In this document: piece by piece, positions 51,460-59,889 of the stretch | Position numbering within the stretch: the stretch's first letter is position 1 | Layout: the number at the start of each line of letters is the position of its first letter | Assembly (NCBI RefSeq): GCF_001613505.1 | Contig: NZ_BDCM01000012.1 | Coordinates: 124,001-188,000, forward strand | DNA length: 64,000 bases | DNA from: Nocardia mikamii NBRC 108933 | GTDB taxonomy: Bacteria > Actinomycetota > Actinomycetes > Mycobacteriales > Mycobacteriaceae | Direction of reading: 5' to 3' | Position numbers and translations under genes: made by a program | The notes under the pieces: generated by a model | Databases searched by the model: none | What the model was told of the DNA's origin: nothing | Seen by the model: the letters and a program-made list of their open reading frames with translations, nothing else

Positions 51460-52008
51460 TCAAGGCGCGATCAGCCGCCGGGCCGCGAGGACGGTGGCGG
51501 CGCGCCGGTCCTCGGGGTCGTCGTCGTGCAGGGCGTGGACCGCGGAGGTCCGGGCGAGATCGGTCAGCAGGGTCAGCAGGGTCAGCGGTTGAAAGGTGCC
51601 GGTGATCAGCCCGGCGCGCTGACCGCGGCGGATCTCGGCGATCTTGGGTGCGACCGCGCGCCGGATCGCCTCGTCGGCGCCCCGGATGTGGGTGCGCTCG
51701 ATCTCGGCCCACGCCTGCAGACGGGCGTTGTCGGGGTGGTGCAGATAGTGATCGAAGAGCCTGCCGACATACGAGGGCAGATCCCCCGCGTCCAGCGCGG
51801 TCTCGGCGGTGGTCTCGGTCGCCCACTGCTCGGTCACCGCCGCGTAGAGGTCGTCCTTACCGGTGAAGTAGGCGTACAGGCGGTCCTTGCTGGCATTGGC
51901 CGCCGCCGCGATCCGGTTGATCCGGGCCCCGGCGATGCCGTAGCGGGCGAACTCCGCCTTGGCCGCGGCGAGGATTCGCTCCCTGGTGGCATGACCTGCT
52001 GCGCGCAT
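51460..52008 (-). CDS. TetR family regulator, divergent from DUF4334/alcohol dehydrogenase
   Basis: The 182-residue repressor has the helix-turn-helix AGARINRIAAAANASKDRLY with AYFTGKDDLYAAV, and a helical ligand domain. It is divergent from a DUF4334 gene followed by an alcohol dehydrogenase. Two matching palindromes lie in the 82-base gap, one touching each end, so it probably controls both directions. Confidence 0.87.
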   Translation of the reverse strand: MRAAGHATRERILAAAKAEFARYGIAGARINRIAAAANASKDRLYAYFTGKDDLYAAVTEQWATETTAETALDAGDLPSYVGRLFDHYLHHPDNARLQAWAEIERTHIRGADEAIRRAVAPKIAEIRRGQRAGLITGTFQPLTLLTLLTDLARTSAVHALHDDDPEDRRAATVLAARRLIAP

Positions 52009-52026
52009 GCCGCGGATCCTATCTTG

Positions 52027-52044
52027 CCGAACCAGCCAGTTCGG
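52027..52044. promoter_or_regulatory. TetR operator O1
   Basis: CCGAAC-CAGCCA-GTTCGG: half-sites 52027-52032 and 52039-52044 with a 6-bp spacer. The half-sites are identical to those of O2 28 bp away. Confidence 0.65.
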
Positions 52045-52049
52045 GTGTA

Positions 52050-52077
52050 GTTTCCCGAACCATCTGGTTCGGGAAAC
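52050..52077. promoter_or_regulatory. TetR operator O2
   Basis: A 28-bp near-perfect palindrome: GTTTCCCGAACCA (52050-52062), TC, then TGGTTCGGGAAAC (52065-52077). Its core, CCGAAC-CATCTG-GTTCGG (52055-52072), matches O1 with the same spacer. It lies 13 bases before the DUF4334 ATG and just upstream of its GGAGG. Confidence 0.75.
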
Positions 52078-52090
52078 TCTGGAGGATTCG

Positions 52091-52558
52091 ATGACCGGGA
52101 CAACCGCACGCTGGCGCGAGCTGGCGGCGCAATCGAGCGGGGTATCGACGGACGAGCTGGACCGGCTGTGGGCCGAACTCGCGGTCGTGCGCGCCGAGGA
52201 CATCCTCGGCGAATGGAAGGGCGCCGCCTTTCGAACCGGCCACCCCCTGTGCCGCGCACTGGACAAGAGCGGCTGGTACGGCAAGACCTTCCATTCGACG
52301 ATGGATGCGAAACCGCTGATCTGCCGCGCCGAGGACGGCACGCTGTACTCCGATGTCGAACTGGGCGGCGGCGAGGCCACGCTGTGGAATATCGAATTTC
52401 GCGGCGAGGTCACCGCGACCATGGTCTACGACGGCCGCGCGGTGTTCGACCACTTCAAGCGCCTCGACGACAACACGCTGATGGGCATCATGAACGGACG
52501 ACCCGAACTGGTGCTGGCCGGCGGCGAATACTTCTACTTCCTGCTCGAACGGATCTGA
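52091..52558 (+). CDS. DUF4334 protein with GXWXG domain
   Basis: The 155-residue product has an N-terminal GXWXG domain (ILGEWKGAAFRTGHPL) and a C-terminal DUF4334 domain (GWYGKTFHSTMDAKPL, TMVYDGRAVFDHFKRLD, MGIMNGRP). The pair occurs in actinobacteria and fungi beside oxidoreductase genes and is not biochemically defined to my knowledge. GGAGG lies five bases before the ATG. The alcohol dehydrogenase starts three bases after its stop, so both are one operon under the TetR operators. Confidence 0.85.
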   Translation: MTGTTARWRELAAQSSGVSTDELDRLWAELAVVRAEDILGEWKGAAFRTGHPLCRALDKSGWYGKTFHSTMDAKPLICRAEDGTLYSDVELGGGEATLWNIEFRGEVTATMVYDGRAVFDHFKRLDDNTLMGIMNGRPELVLAGGEYFYFLLERI

Positions 52559-52561
52559 GCC

Positions 52562-53650
52562 GTGCCGGTGACCACTGCCGCGCTGTCGCGCGATCCGCGG
52601 GCCGCCTTCAGCCTCGAATCCGTCACGATCGACGAGCCGCGCGCCGACGAGATCCTGGTCCGGATCGAGGCGTCGGGAATCTGTCACACCGATCTGGTCT
52701 CCCGCGCCGCCGGCGCCGCCGACCGCCCGATCCTGCTCGGCCACGAGGGCGCGGGCGTGGTGGCGGCGGTCGGCGCCGAGGTGGCGGGCGTGTGTCCCGG
52801 CGACCGGGTCGTGCTGACGTTTCGGCACTGCGGCAGCTGCCGCAACTGCCGGCTCGGCCGGCTGCCGTACTGCGCTCGATCCACCGCGTTGAACCAGTTC
52901 GGCGGCCGAGTAGATCGCTCGCCCCGCATCACCGTCGACGGCACGCGCGTGCGCGACGGCTTCTTCGGGCAGTCGAGCTTCGCCGGCTACGCGCTGAGCA
53001 CCGCGGACAATACGGTCGTCGTCCCCGGCGACACCGATCTCGCCGTCGCCGCCGCGCTGGGCTGCGGCTTCCAGACCGGCGCGGGCGCGGTACTGAATGT
53101 GCTCGCCCCCGAACCGGATTCGCAGATCGTGATCTACGGCGCCGGCGCGGTCGGCATGGCCGGGTTGCTGGCCGCGCGGACACGACCCGGCACCACCGTG
53201 CTGGTGGTCGAACCGTCCGCCGACCGCCGGGCGCTCGCCCTGGAACTCGGCGCGGCCGCCGCCCTGGCGCCGGGCGAAGAGACCGCCGCGACCATAGACA
53301 AACTCACCGGTGGCGGCGCCACCCACGCCCTCGACACCACCGGACGACCCGACGTGCTCGCGGCGGCGGTGGCGGGGCTGGCCACCGGCGGCGCGGTGGC
53401 CGTGGTCGGCCTCGGCATCGGCGTCCCGCAACTCGATATGCGCGATATCGTGCTGGGCGGCAAGACCATTCACGGCTGCCTGGAGGGCGATGCGGTGCCG
53501 CGGCGGTTCATCCCGCAACTGCTCGAGCTTCACACGGCCGGGCGGCTGCCGCTCGATCGGCTGGTCCGGTCCTACCCGTACACCGAGATCGGCGCCGCCC
53601 TGGCCGACCACCACGCGGGACGTGTCGTCAAACCTGTTCTGACCTGGTGA
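52562..53650 (+). CDS. Zinc-dependent aryl/alkyl alcohol dehydrogenase (MDR family)
   Basis: The 362-residue enzyme starts at a GTG and shows the catalytic zinc ligands in ASGICHTDLV and GHEGAG, the structural-zinc lobe CGSCRNCRLGRLPYC, and the NAD site IVIYGAGAVGMAGLLAA with VVEPS after strand two, where no conserved acid for NAD is visible, so NADP use is possible. It resembles aryl-alcohol dehydrogenases. As the second gene of the TetR-controlled operon it probably oxidises an alcohol or reduces an aldehyde whose level the repressor senses. Confidence 0.88.
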   Translation: MPVTTAALSRDPRAAFSLESVTIDEPRADEILVRIEASGICHTDLVSRAAGAADRPILLGHEGAGVVAAVGAEVAGVCPGDRVVLTFRHCGSCRNCRLGRLPYCARSTALNQFGGRVDRSPRITVDGTRVRDGFFGQSSFAGYALSTADNTVVVPGDTDLAVAAALGCGFQTGAGAVLNVLAPEPDSQIVIYGAGAVGMAGLLAARTRPGTTVLVVEPSADRRALALELGAAAALAPGEETAATIDKLTGGGATHALDTTGRPDVLAAAVAGLATGGAVAVVGLGIGVPQLDMRDIVLGGKTIHGCLEGDAVPRRFIPQLLELHTAGRLPLDRLVRSYPYTEIGAALADHHAGRVVKPVLTW

Positions 53651-53796
53651 CGGCGGCCGGCGCCCAGCAGGCCGCGCCGCTCGCGGTGGTCCGCTCGATG
53701 TTCGCGCTCGACGCCGGGACCGAGTGATCCGTGTACGAGCGCCCGGGGCGGGTATGGCGTCAGCGTTGCCCACCGAGACCATGAGGAGGTCGCAGC

Positions 53797-54258
53797 ATGA
53801 CAACAGTCACCGAATCGGTCGATGTGCACGTACCGGTGACCACCGCCTACAACCAGTGGACCCAGTTCGAATCGTTCCCGCAGTTCATGCAGGGCGTCGA
53901 GCGGGTCGAGCAGCGCGACGACACGCACACCCACTGGACGGTGCACGTCGCCGGCGCGACACGCGAATTCGACGCCAAGATCACCGAGCAGCACCCCGAC
54001 GAGCGGGTGTCGTGGACCTCGGAGGACGGTCCCCGGCATGCCGGAGTGATCACCTTCCATCGGCTCGACGAGGACACCACGCGCGTCACCGCGCAGATGG
54101 ACATCGACCCCGACGGGTTCGTGGAGAACGTCGCCGACAAGCTCGGCATCCTCGATCGTCGCGTCAAGGGCGACCTCGAGCGTTTCCGCGACTTCATCGA
54201 ATCGCGCCAGCAGGAATCCGGTGCGTGGCGCGGGGACGTCGACCGGCCCCGGCCGTAA
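53797..54258 (+). CDS. SRPBCC family cyclase/dehydrase-like protein
   Basis: The 153-residue protein starts MTTVTESVDVHVPVTTAYNQ, the typical start of the SRPBCC (START-like) fold that encloses a hydrophobic ligand. FPQFMQGVERVEQ and LERFRDFIESRQQESG match the actinobacterial stress-island group. GAGGAGG lies before the ATG. No catalytic residues are evident; it may bind a lipid or polyketide. It is followed four bases later by the phytoene-desaturase-like gene. Confidence 0.82.
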   Translation: MTTVTESVDVHVPVTTAYNQWTQFESFPQFMQGVERVEQRDDTHTHWTVHVAGATREFDAKITEQHPDERVSWTSEDGPRHAGVITFHRLDEDTTRVTAQMDIDPDGFVENVADKLGILDRRVKGDLERFRDFIESRQQESGAWRGDVDRPRP

Positions 54259-54261
54259 CGA

Positions 54262-55902
54262 ATGCCCGTGTCCTCACCCGCGCCCGGTGGTTCGGCGCCG
54301 CTCGATGCCGAGCCCGTCGACGCCGTGATCATCGGCGGCGGGCACAACGGCCTGGTGAGCGCCGCGCTGCTAGCCGACCACGGCTGGGATGTAGTGGTAC
54401 TGGAAGCCCAGGACACCGCCGGCGGCGCCGTGCGCAGCGCCGAACTGGTGCCCGGCTACCGGATGGATCTGTTCAGCGCGTTCTATCCGATGGCCGGCGC
54501 CTCGCCGGCGCTGCGCCACCTCGGCCTGGAAGATCACGGATTGCGGTGGAGCCGAGCGCCCATCGTGTACGGCCACCCCCGCTGTCCCGAGGACACCGAT
54601 GCCGCCGTCGTGCATCCGGACGCCGAGACCACGGCCGAGGCGCTGGCTCAGCGCGACAGGCGCGACGGCCGCACCTGGATGCGGCTGGTCGAGCAGTGGC
54701 GGCAGGTGCGCGAACATCTGCTCGGGTCGTTCCTCGGCCCGTTCCCGCCGGTGCGCGGTGCGGCCGGACTGTGGCGTGATCTGGGATCCGCCGAGCTGTT
54801 CCGGTATCTGCGGTTCCTGATCCTGCCGGTCGGGCGGATGGTCGACGAACTGTTCCACGACGAAGCCGCCAAATTGCTGATCATGGGAAACGCGATGCAT
54901 GCCGATGTCCCGGTGGACGCGCCCGGCAGCGGCGTCTACGGCTATCTGCTGACCATGCTGGCCCAGGAGGGCGGCTTCCCGGTTCCGGTAGGCGGAGCCG
55001 GGGCGCTCAGCGCGGCTCTGGTGCACCGCGCCGAATCGGCGGGGGCCCGGGTGCACTGCGGGCAGCCGGTGGAACGGGTCGTCATTCGCAACGGGCGCGC
55101 CGACGGCGTGATCACGGCCGCCGGTCAGCTGGTGCGGGCACGCAAGGCGGTCATCGCCGATATCGACGCGCCGACGCTCTACACCCGGCTGCTCGCCGAC
55201 GCGGATCTGCCACAGCGGCTGCGCGCCGATCTGGCACGATTCACCTGGGACGCTCCCACCGTCAAGGTGAATTACGCACTCTCCGAACCGATTCCGTGGC
55301 GGTCGAAGCAGTTGCGGGAGGCGGGCACGGTGCATCTGGGCGCCGACGGGGCGGGGCTGGCGCGGTGGACCACCGATCTCGGCACCGGCGTGGTGCCGCA
55401 CACGCCGTTCATGCTGTTCGGTCAGATGACCACGGCCGATCCCAGCCGGTCGGCGCCCGGCACCGAATCGGCGTGGGCGTACACCCATCTGCCGCGCGGG
55501 GTCACCGACGACGCCGCGGCCGACCTGCTGGCCGAACGGGTCGACGCGGTCCTCGAAGCCCACGCGCCCGGCTTCGGCAGCCGGATTCACGCGCGGATCG
55601 TGCAGCGGCCCAGCGATTTACACAGCGCCGACGGCAATCTCGTCGGCGGCGCGGTCAACGGCGGCACCTCGCAGCTGCACCAGCAGTTGGTGTTCCGGCC
55701 GGTCCCGGGGCTCGGGCGGCCCGAAACCGTGGTGCCGGGACTGTATCTGGGCTCGGCCTCGGCACATCCGGGCGGCGGTGTGCACGGAACCTGCGGCGCA
55801 AACGCCGCCCGCGCCGCCCTCGCCGACTCCCGTCCGACCGGATGGCCGCGGCGAAAATTGTTGTCCCGCTTGCACACCGCGCTGTACGCCCCCGACCGCT
55901 GA
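54262..55902 (+). CDS. FAD-dependent phytoene-dehydrogenase-like oxidoreductase
   Basis: The 546-residue flavoprotein begins AVIIGGGHNGLVSAALLADH, followed by VVLEAQDTAGGAVRSAELVP, the paired dinucleotide-binding and GGxxxR signatures of the CrtI/amine oxidase family. GVYGYLLTMLAQEGGFPVPV and PGLYLGSASAHPGGGVHGTC are the C-terminal substrate and FAD motifs. Members act on carotenoids or retinoids (as desaturases or saturases), but the bacterial branch is much wider. It starts four bases after the SRPBCC gene stop, so a binding protein-enzyme pair is plausible. Confidence 0.87.
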   Translation: MPVSSPAPGGSAPLDAEPVDAVIIGGGHNGLVSAALLADHGWDVVVLEAQDTAGGAVRSAELVPGYRMDLFSAFYPMAGASPALRHLGLEDHGLRWSRAPIVYGHPRCPEDTDAAVVHPDAETTAEALAQRDRRDGRTWMRLVEQWRQVREHLLGSFLGPFPPVRGAAGLWRDLGSAELFRYLRFLILPVGRMVDELFHDEAAKLLIMGNAMHADVPVDAPGSGVYGYLLTMLAQEGGFPVPVGGAGALSAALVHRAESAGARVHCGQPVERVVIRNGRADGVITAAGQLVRARKAVIADIDAPTLYTRLLADADLPQRLRADLARFTWDAPTVKVNYALSEPIPWRSKQLREAGTVHLGADGAGLARWTTDLGTGVVPHTPFMLFGQMTTADPSRSAPGTESAWAYTHLPRGVTDDAAADLLAERVDAVLEAHAPGFGSRIHARIVQRPSDLHSADGNLVGGAVNGGTSQLHQQLVFRPVPGLGRPETVVPGLYLGSASAHPGGGVHGTCGANAARAALADSRPTGWPRRKLLSRLHTALYAPDR

Positions 55903-55949
55903 CCGTACGGAAACAGCCGTGGATATCGACGCCGGTGTCCCGGACCCGG

Positions 55950-55977
55950 GCGGGCCCCGGTTGCCCGCCGGGCCCGC
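55950..55977 (+). terminator. GC hairpin downstream of the phytoene-dehydrogenase-like gene
   Basis: GCGGGCCC (55950-55957) and GGGCCCGC (55970-55977) pair perfectly around 12 bases, about 50 bases after the stop codon. Confidence 0.45.
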
Positions 55978-56152
55978 TCGTCGGACTCACCGTCACGATC
56001 GACGGGGCGCAGGGAGCAGGGCCGACGGAACTGCGGCACCCGCCGCGCGCGGCACCGGTGCGCTACGCCGACTACACCATCTTCGCCGGCACGTGTACGA
56101 CGCGCCTCGCTGGGCATCCGGCCTGCAAATACCCGGCGAACAGGAGCACATC

Positions 56153-56677
56153 ATGAAATCACCGCATCGTCTGCTGGTCGTTACCGCCGCCGCGGTCGGC
56201 CTCGGGCTCGGCGCGAGCGCGGTCGGGGCGGCTCAACCGGCCGCGCTGTCGCCGCAGGACAGTGATTTTCTCGTCGCCGTCCACCAGGGGAATTTGACCG
56301 AGATGCTGTCCGGCGCGGGTGCGGCCGCCATGGGCACCTGTCAGCAGGTGCGCGACCTCGGCCCGGTTCTGGTCACCGACCACGCGCGGCTGGAGGCGAT
56401 GGGCGCCGCGGTCGCGATACCGAACGGCGTCGCCCTGCCGTTGACGCCGTCCGCCGACCAGTCGCAGCAGATGCGTGACACGGCGATGAAGACCGGCCGC
56501 GATTACGACCTGGCGTGGCTGCACATGCAGGAAGGGTTCCACGTCCAGACGCTGCAGGCGGGCGCCACGGAGACCGCGCAGGGCAGCAGCCCGCAGGTCA
56601 CGGCGCTGGCACAGAACGCCGCACCCGTCGTGCAGCACCATCTGGACATGATTCGCGACGCGTTGGCGGTGTGCTGA
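56153..56677 (+). CDS. Secreted DUF4142 protein
   Basis: The 174-residue product starts MKSPHRLLVVTAAAVGLGLG with a clear Sec signal cleaved near VGAAQ. The mature part is a DUF4142 helical bundle: LSPQDSDFLVAVHQGNLTEM, LVTDHARLEAM and NAAPVVQHHLDMI. Its histidines resemble ferritin-like ligands. AGGAG lies six bases before the ATG. The stop and next start overlap (TGATG), linking it to a second SRPBCC gene. No biochemical function is known for this family. Confidence 0.85.
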   Translation: MKSPHRLLVVTAAAVGLGLGASAVGAAQPAALSPQDSDFLVAVHQGNLTEMLSGAGAAAMGTCQQVRDLGPVLVTDHARLEAMGAAVAIPNGVALPLTPSADQSQQMRDTAMKTGRDYDLAWLHMQEGFHVQTLQAGATETAQGSSPQVTALAQNAAPVVQHHLDMIRDALAVC

Positions 56678-57207
56678 TGGGCGAAGTCCGGATGGGAGTT
56701 CCCGGGTCCGCCGAGCAGGTGTTCGCGGTGCTGGCCGACGGCTGGTCCTACGGCCACTGGGTGGTGGGATCCACTCATATGCGCGACGTGGACCAGGACT
56801 GGCCGCGGATCGGCTCCCGGATTCATCACAGCGTCGGCGCCTGGCCGCTGATGGCTCAGCAGGCCACCCGGGTGGTGGCCGTGGATCCGCCGCACAGCCT
56901 CGAACTGGAGGCGGAGTTGTGGCCGGTAGGGGTGGCGTGGATCCGGCTGGAGATGACGCCGATCGACGCCGACACCACCGAGGTGAGCATGAGCGAGGAG
57001 ATGATCCGCGGCCCCGGCCGGCTCATCCCCGGCATGGTGCAGGCGATGGCCCTCAAACCCCGCAACAAACAATCGCTGGCGCGCCTGTGCGATCTGGTGG
57101 CCTCCCATTACGTCGACACCCGCAAGCTCGGCACGCGCCCGCCCGATCCCCGCCCACCCGACACCCGGGAGCCCGGAACCCTCGAGCCCGACCGGCCCGA
57201 GCGGTAA
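56677..57207 (+). CDS. Second SRPBCC family protein with Pro-rich tail
   Basis: The 176-residue protein has a START-like fold: FAVLADGWSYGHWVVGSTHM, IGSRIHHSVGAWPLMAQQAT, ELWPVGVAWIRLEMTP. LARLCDLVASHY closes the fold. The last 40 residues (GTRPPDPRPPDTREPGTLEP) are Pro/Arg-rich and disordered. It is coupled to the DUF4142 gene by one shared base. The ligand is unknown, probably a lipid. Confidence 0.8.
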   Translation: MGEVRMGVPGSAEQVFAVLADGWSYGHWVVGSTHMRDVDQDWPRIGSRIHHSVGAWPLMAQQATRVVAVDPPHSLELEAELWPVGVAWIRLEMTPIDADTTEVSMSEEMIRGPGRLIPGMVQAMALKPRNKQSLARLCDLVASHYVDTRKLGTRPPDPRPPDTREPGTLEPDRPER

Positions 57208-57221
57208 TCACCGCCGTTCAT

Positions 57222-57256
57222 CCCGGCCGCTGATCCTGATGGGTCGGGCGGCCGGG
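57222..57256. terminator. GC hairpin between convergent SRPBCC and YbdK genes
   Basis: CCCGGCCGC (57222-57230) pairs perfectly with GCGGCCGGG (57248-57256) around 17 bases. It lies 15 bases after one stop and 26 from the other. Confidence 0.5.
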
Positions 57257-57281
57257 CGAAACCGCTTCCCGCACCCCTCCC

Positions 57282-58388
57282 CTACAGCGAACAACCGGCC
57301 GCGGTGGCCTCGGCCAGTTCGTCCACCACGTCCGCGACCGCTCCGCGCCGGCGCAAGGCGGCCGCCTGCCGGCGAGCCCCGTTGCCGCGCGCCGTCACCG
57401 CGGCGATCGTCTCGGTCACGAACTGCTCCTCCCCGAGTTCTCGCAAGGCCGGAGTCACGTGGTCGACGAGCCGGGCCAGCCGGATGCGGGCCGGTTCCAC
57501 CCGGCCGTCGAGCGGATCGACTCCGTCGCCGTCGAGACCTTCGCGCGCGGACTTCCAGTAGGCGGCGCGCAGCGTAGCGGCCGGCACCGCGGGCGCCCGG
57601 CGGCCGCGGCGCACCTCCGCACGGCCGACCACGGCCGCGGCACGCACCAGGCTCGCCAGCAACGCCGACTCCTCGGCCGTCACGGGAACGTCGCTGATGC
57701 GGATCTCGAGCGTCGGAAAATGCATGGAGCGGCGGATATCCCAATAGACCATGCCGGTATCGAGGATGCTGCCGCAGGTCAGCATCATGTCGACGGCGGC
57801 GTCGTAGTCGGCGCAGGACTGGAAATACGGTGGCGGTCCGGCACTGGGCCACCGCCGCCACAACACGTTGCGCCAACTGGCGTAACCGGTGTCGGTTCCG
57901 CGATAGACCGCGGAATTGGCTGTGAGCGAAAGGAATACCGGCAACCACGGCCGCAGATGATTGCTGATCTGCACCGCCGTCTCCGGATCGTCCACCGAGA
58001 CGTGGACATGGCAGCCGCACAGCCCCTGTTCGTGCGCGAGCATCCCGAAATGCTTCTCGATGCGGCGATAGCGCGGCGTGTCGGTGACCGGATAGGCGTC
58101 GGGCACGGTCGGTGGCACCCCGGTGGCGAGCGGCCGGGCGGAGTTGGCGGCCGCGGCGCGCACCACGGCGGCGCGCAACTGCCGCAACTCCCCCAGCAGA
58201 TCCACCGCGCGCGTGTGCACGGAGCTGCTGGTCTCCACCTGACAGCTGGTCAGTTCCAGCTGCAGATCGATCCCGGCGTCGCACGCCGACCGCGCGACCT
58301 CACGGTTTTTCGGGACCGGCGCTCCGGAGACAGGGTCGACCAGCAGGAATTCCTCCTCGACCCCGAACGTCACATCGGCGGCATCCAT
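57282..58388 (-). CDS. Carboxylate-amine ligase of the YbdK/GCS2 family
   Basis: The 368-residue protein starts MDAADVTFGVEEEFLLVDP, the signature start of the GCS2-like ATP-grasp-related ligases, with LQLELTSCQVETSS (metal-binding acids), GCHVHVSVDD and LEIRISDVPVTAEE. Known members make a weak glutamate-cysteine bond. Actinobacteria use mycothiol, so a different amine and acid are likely. The ATG at 58388 is the best start. It is convergent with the SRPBCC gene. Confidence 0.88.
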   Translation of the reverse strand: MDAADVTFGVEEEFLLVDPVSGAPVPKNREVARSACDAGIDLQLELTSCQVETSSSVHTRAVDLLGELRQLRAAVVRAAAANSARPLATGVPPTVPDAYPVTDTPRYRRIEKHFGMLAHEQGLCGCHVHVSVDDPETAVQISNHLRPWLPVFLSLTANSAVYRGTDTGYASWRNVLWRRWPSAGPPPYFQSCADYDAAVDMMLTCGSILDTGMVYWDIRRSMHFPTLEIRISDVPVTAEESALLASLVRAAAVVGRAEVRRGRRAPAVPAATLRAAYWKSAREGLDGDGVDPLDGRVEPARIRLARLVDHVTPALRELGEEQFVTETIAAVTARGNGARRQAAALRRRGAVADVVDELAEATAAGCSL

Positions 58389-58659
58389 CGGCTCACCCGC
58401 CCGGCACAGTCCATGGCTGGGTGATGCCCGGCGACCGGAACGGCAAACGCATTCCCCGGCGGATCGAGGTTTCACTCGCCGCGTGCGGGTAGCCGCCGCA
58501 TGTGACCATCTCAGGACCGTCCGTTTACACCGAGACCGTCGGCGATGCCGAGGACGCCGCGCACCGGCGACGACTGCGCAGCCGTGCCGCCCAGGAAGGG
58601 CTGGACGAAACCGGCGCTACCCTGCGCCGGCACCGCTGATCCGCGAAGGGAGAGGACGA

Positions 58660-58866
58660 ATGGACCGCGGAAACACCAAACACGGTGCGCGCGAAGACGA
58701 CCAACTACGTCACGACCTACAGGCGACCCTGCGCGGCAACCGCTCCAGCCGCGCCGAACAGTGGCGGGATCCGGAACCACCCGCCGATGACGACACGCAG
58801 CCGACACCCCCGCGAACCACGACGCCGGAGGGCGCCGAACACGACCGGACCGGGGAGGTCGACTGA
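58660..58866 (+). CDS. Small hydrophilic actinobacterial protein, 68 residues
   Basis: GAAGGGAGAGG lies before the ATG. The product begins MDRGNTKHGAREDDQLRHDL and continues with SRAEQWRDPEPPADD. It has no hydrophobic segment and ends in a Pro/Thr/Glu-rich tail. Similar short proteins with MDRGxxKHGxxxD and the EQWRDPEP block are widespread in actinobacteria without known role. The codon use and ribosome site support translation. Confidence 0.7.
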   Translation: MDRGNTKHGAREDDQLRHDLQATLRGNRSSRAEQWRDPEPPADDDTQPTPPRTTTPEGAEHDRTGEVD

Positions 58867-58941
58867 TCGCATCCATCTCGCGAATCGGCGATTCCGCGCC
58901 GGTTACGGTCGAGCAGGCGGGGTATCTCTGCTGTACCGAGA

Positions 58942-59039
58942 ACGATTCGACGTAGTGCCCTATTCGTCAACGGCGACGAATAGCCGCAATCCGGTCCCGC
59001 ACAACGGAGTGCGCCGGTGCGAGGCCTACGACGAATCGT
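58942..59039. repeat. Nested inverted repeats
   Basis: Outer arms 58942-58955 (ACGATTCGACGTAG) and 59026-59039 (CTACGACGAATCGT) pair at 13 of 14 positions. Inside lies a perfect 9-bp hairpin: CTATTCGTC (58960-58968), AACGGC, GACGAATAG (58975-58983). The whole could fold as a two-stem RNA or a cruciform. Confidence 0.5.
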
Positions 59040-59101
59040 CTCTCCGGACGGGGCGATAGCTCCAGCACGACCGGCCAACTGCCGCGCGGCCGGCACCGGC
59101 T

Positions 59102-59350
59102 TTACGGACGTTGTCGGCCGATCTCTCCGATGATGTTGTGCCAGAAGATCTTTCGGGACGTCATCCCGCCCGACCCGGGTGGCGCGGCATGCGTCGGGCG
59201 ATGCGTCGCATACGGTCGGCAGCCGCGCTCACGGCATCCGGCCGCCCCGCATTGCCCGCCGCGCGCGAGACCTACGATCCGCTCGCGGCCGGGCTGGTCA
59301 TCGGGCTCAGGATTCACCGGGTCGTCGTAACCCGTGTAATCGACAGACAT
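59102..59350 (-). CDS. Possible small protein, 82 residues
   Basis: GGAGG lies eight bases before the ATG at 59350. The first 25 residues, MSVDYTGYDDPVNPEPDDQP and on, look like a real acidic N-terminus. The remainder is Arg/Gly/Cys-rich and resembles out-of-frame reading, so the gene may be frameshifted or shorter. Confidence 0.3.
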   Translation of the reverse strand: MSVDYTGYDDPVNPEPDDQPGRERIVGLARGGQCGAAGCRERGCRPYATHRPTHAAPPGSGGMTSRKIFWHNIIGEIGRQRP

Positions 59351-59484
59351 CTCGCGACCTCCCACCGGCCCGCGCCATTGCGATATCAGCGCGAGTACCC
59401 GCGCCGACGGCCGGGAAAACCGCGAATTCGACTGAGCTGGATATAGTTTCGGTCAAGGCGGAGCAGTATCGGCTACCGGATCGC

Positions 59485-59715
59485 TCAGGCCAGGGAGACG
59501 ATCAGCGCGATCGCGACGGCGACGAACACCACCACGATCGCCGCGATGATGACGATGAGCAACGCCCCACTGGCCGGGAAATGATGACGGGTGCTCGGCT
59601 CCGGCGCCGAGAGACCCGAGGTCTGTGCGGTATCCGGCGGGGTGGAACCGGGGGCTACGCCACCACCGGGCTCCAGGTCCGGAGTCTTGGCCGGGTCCGG
59701 ATCCATTGCAGACAT
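59485..59715 (-). CDS. DUF6480-like small membrane protein
   Basis: A 76-residue protein with an acidic, Pro-rich N-terminus (MSAMDPDPAKTPDLEPGGGV, PPDTAQTSGLSAPEP) and one C-terminal membrane helix (ALLIVIIAAIVVVFVAVAIA). This layout matches DUF6480 proteins of actinobacteria, which have no known function. GGACAGGA lies upstream of the ATG at 59715. It lies near other small stress-island genes. Confidence 0.72.
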   Translation of the reverse strand: MSAMDPDPAKTPDLEPGGGVAPGSTPPDTAQTSGLSAPEPSTRHHFPASGALLIVIIAAIVVVFVAVAIALIVSLA

Positions 59716-59889
59716 GTTCGGGTCCTGTCCGGGGCGAACGCGCCCCTGATCGTCGTCGGCTCTCACTGCAGCCCTACCCCGCACCGGCCGGGGCAACCAC
59801 GCCGATGCGGGAAAATCGCGCGAACCCGAGCCGTCGGCGGGCCGGCCGCGCGCAGGTATCTGTTCACCCTGTCCGGGTAGGCGGGAGGT

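Larger units (their letters stand above)
58867..59484. other. Gene-poor region with nested inverted repeats
   Basis: These 618 bases contain only one weak minus-strand ORF (59102-59350). The most notable content is a nested hairpin structure at 58942-59039. Confidence 0.5.

Noticed and set aside
58502..58639. A 45-residue plus-strand ORF starting at a GTG
   Set aside because: No ribosome binding site and no family pattern; translation is not supported.
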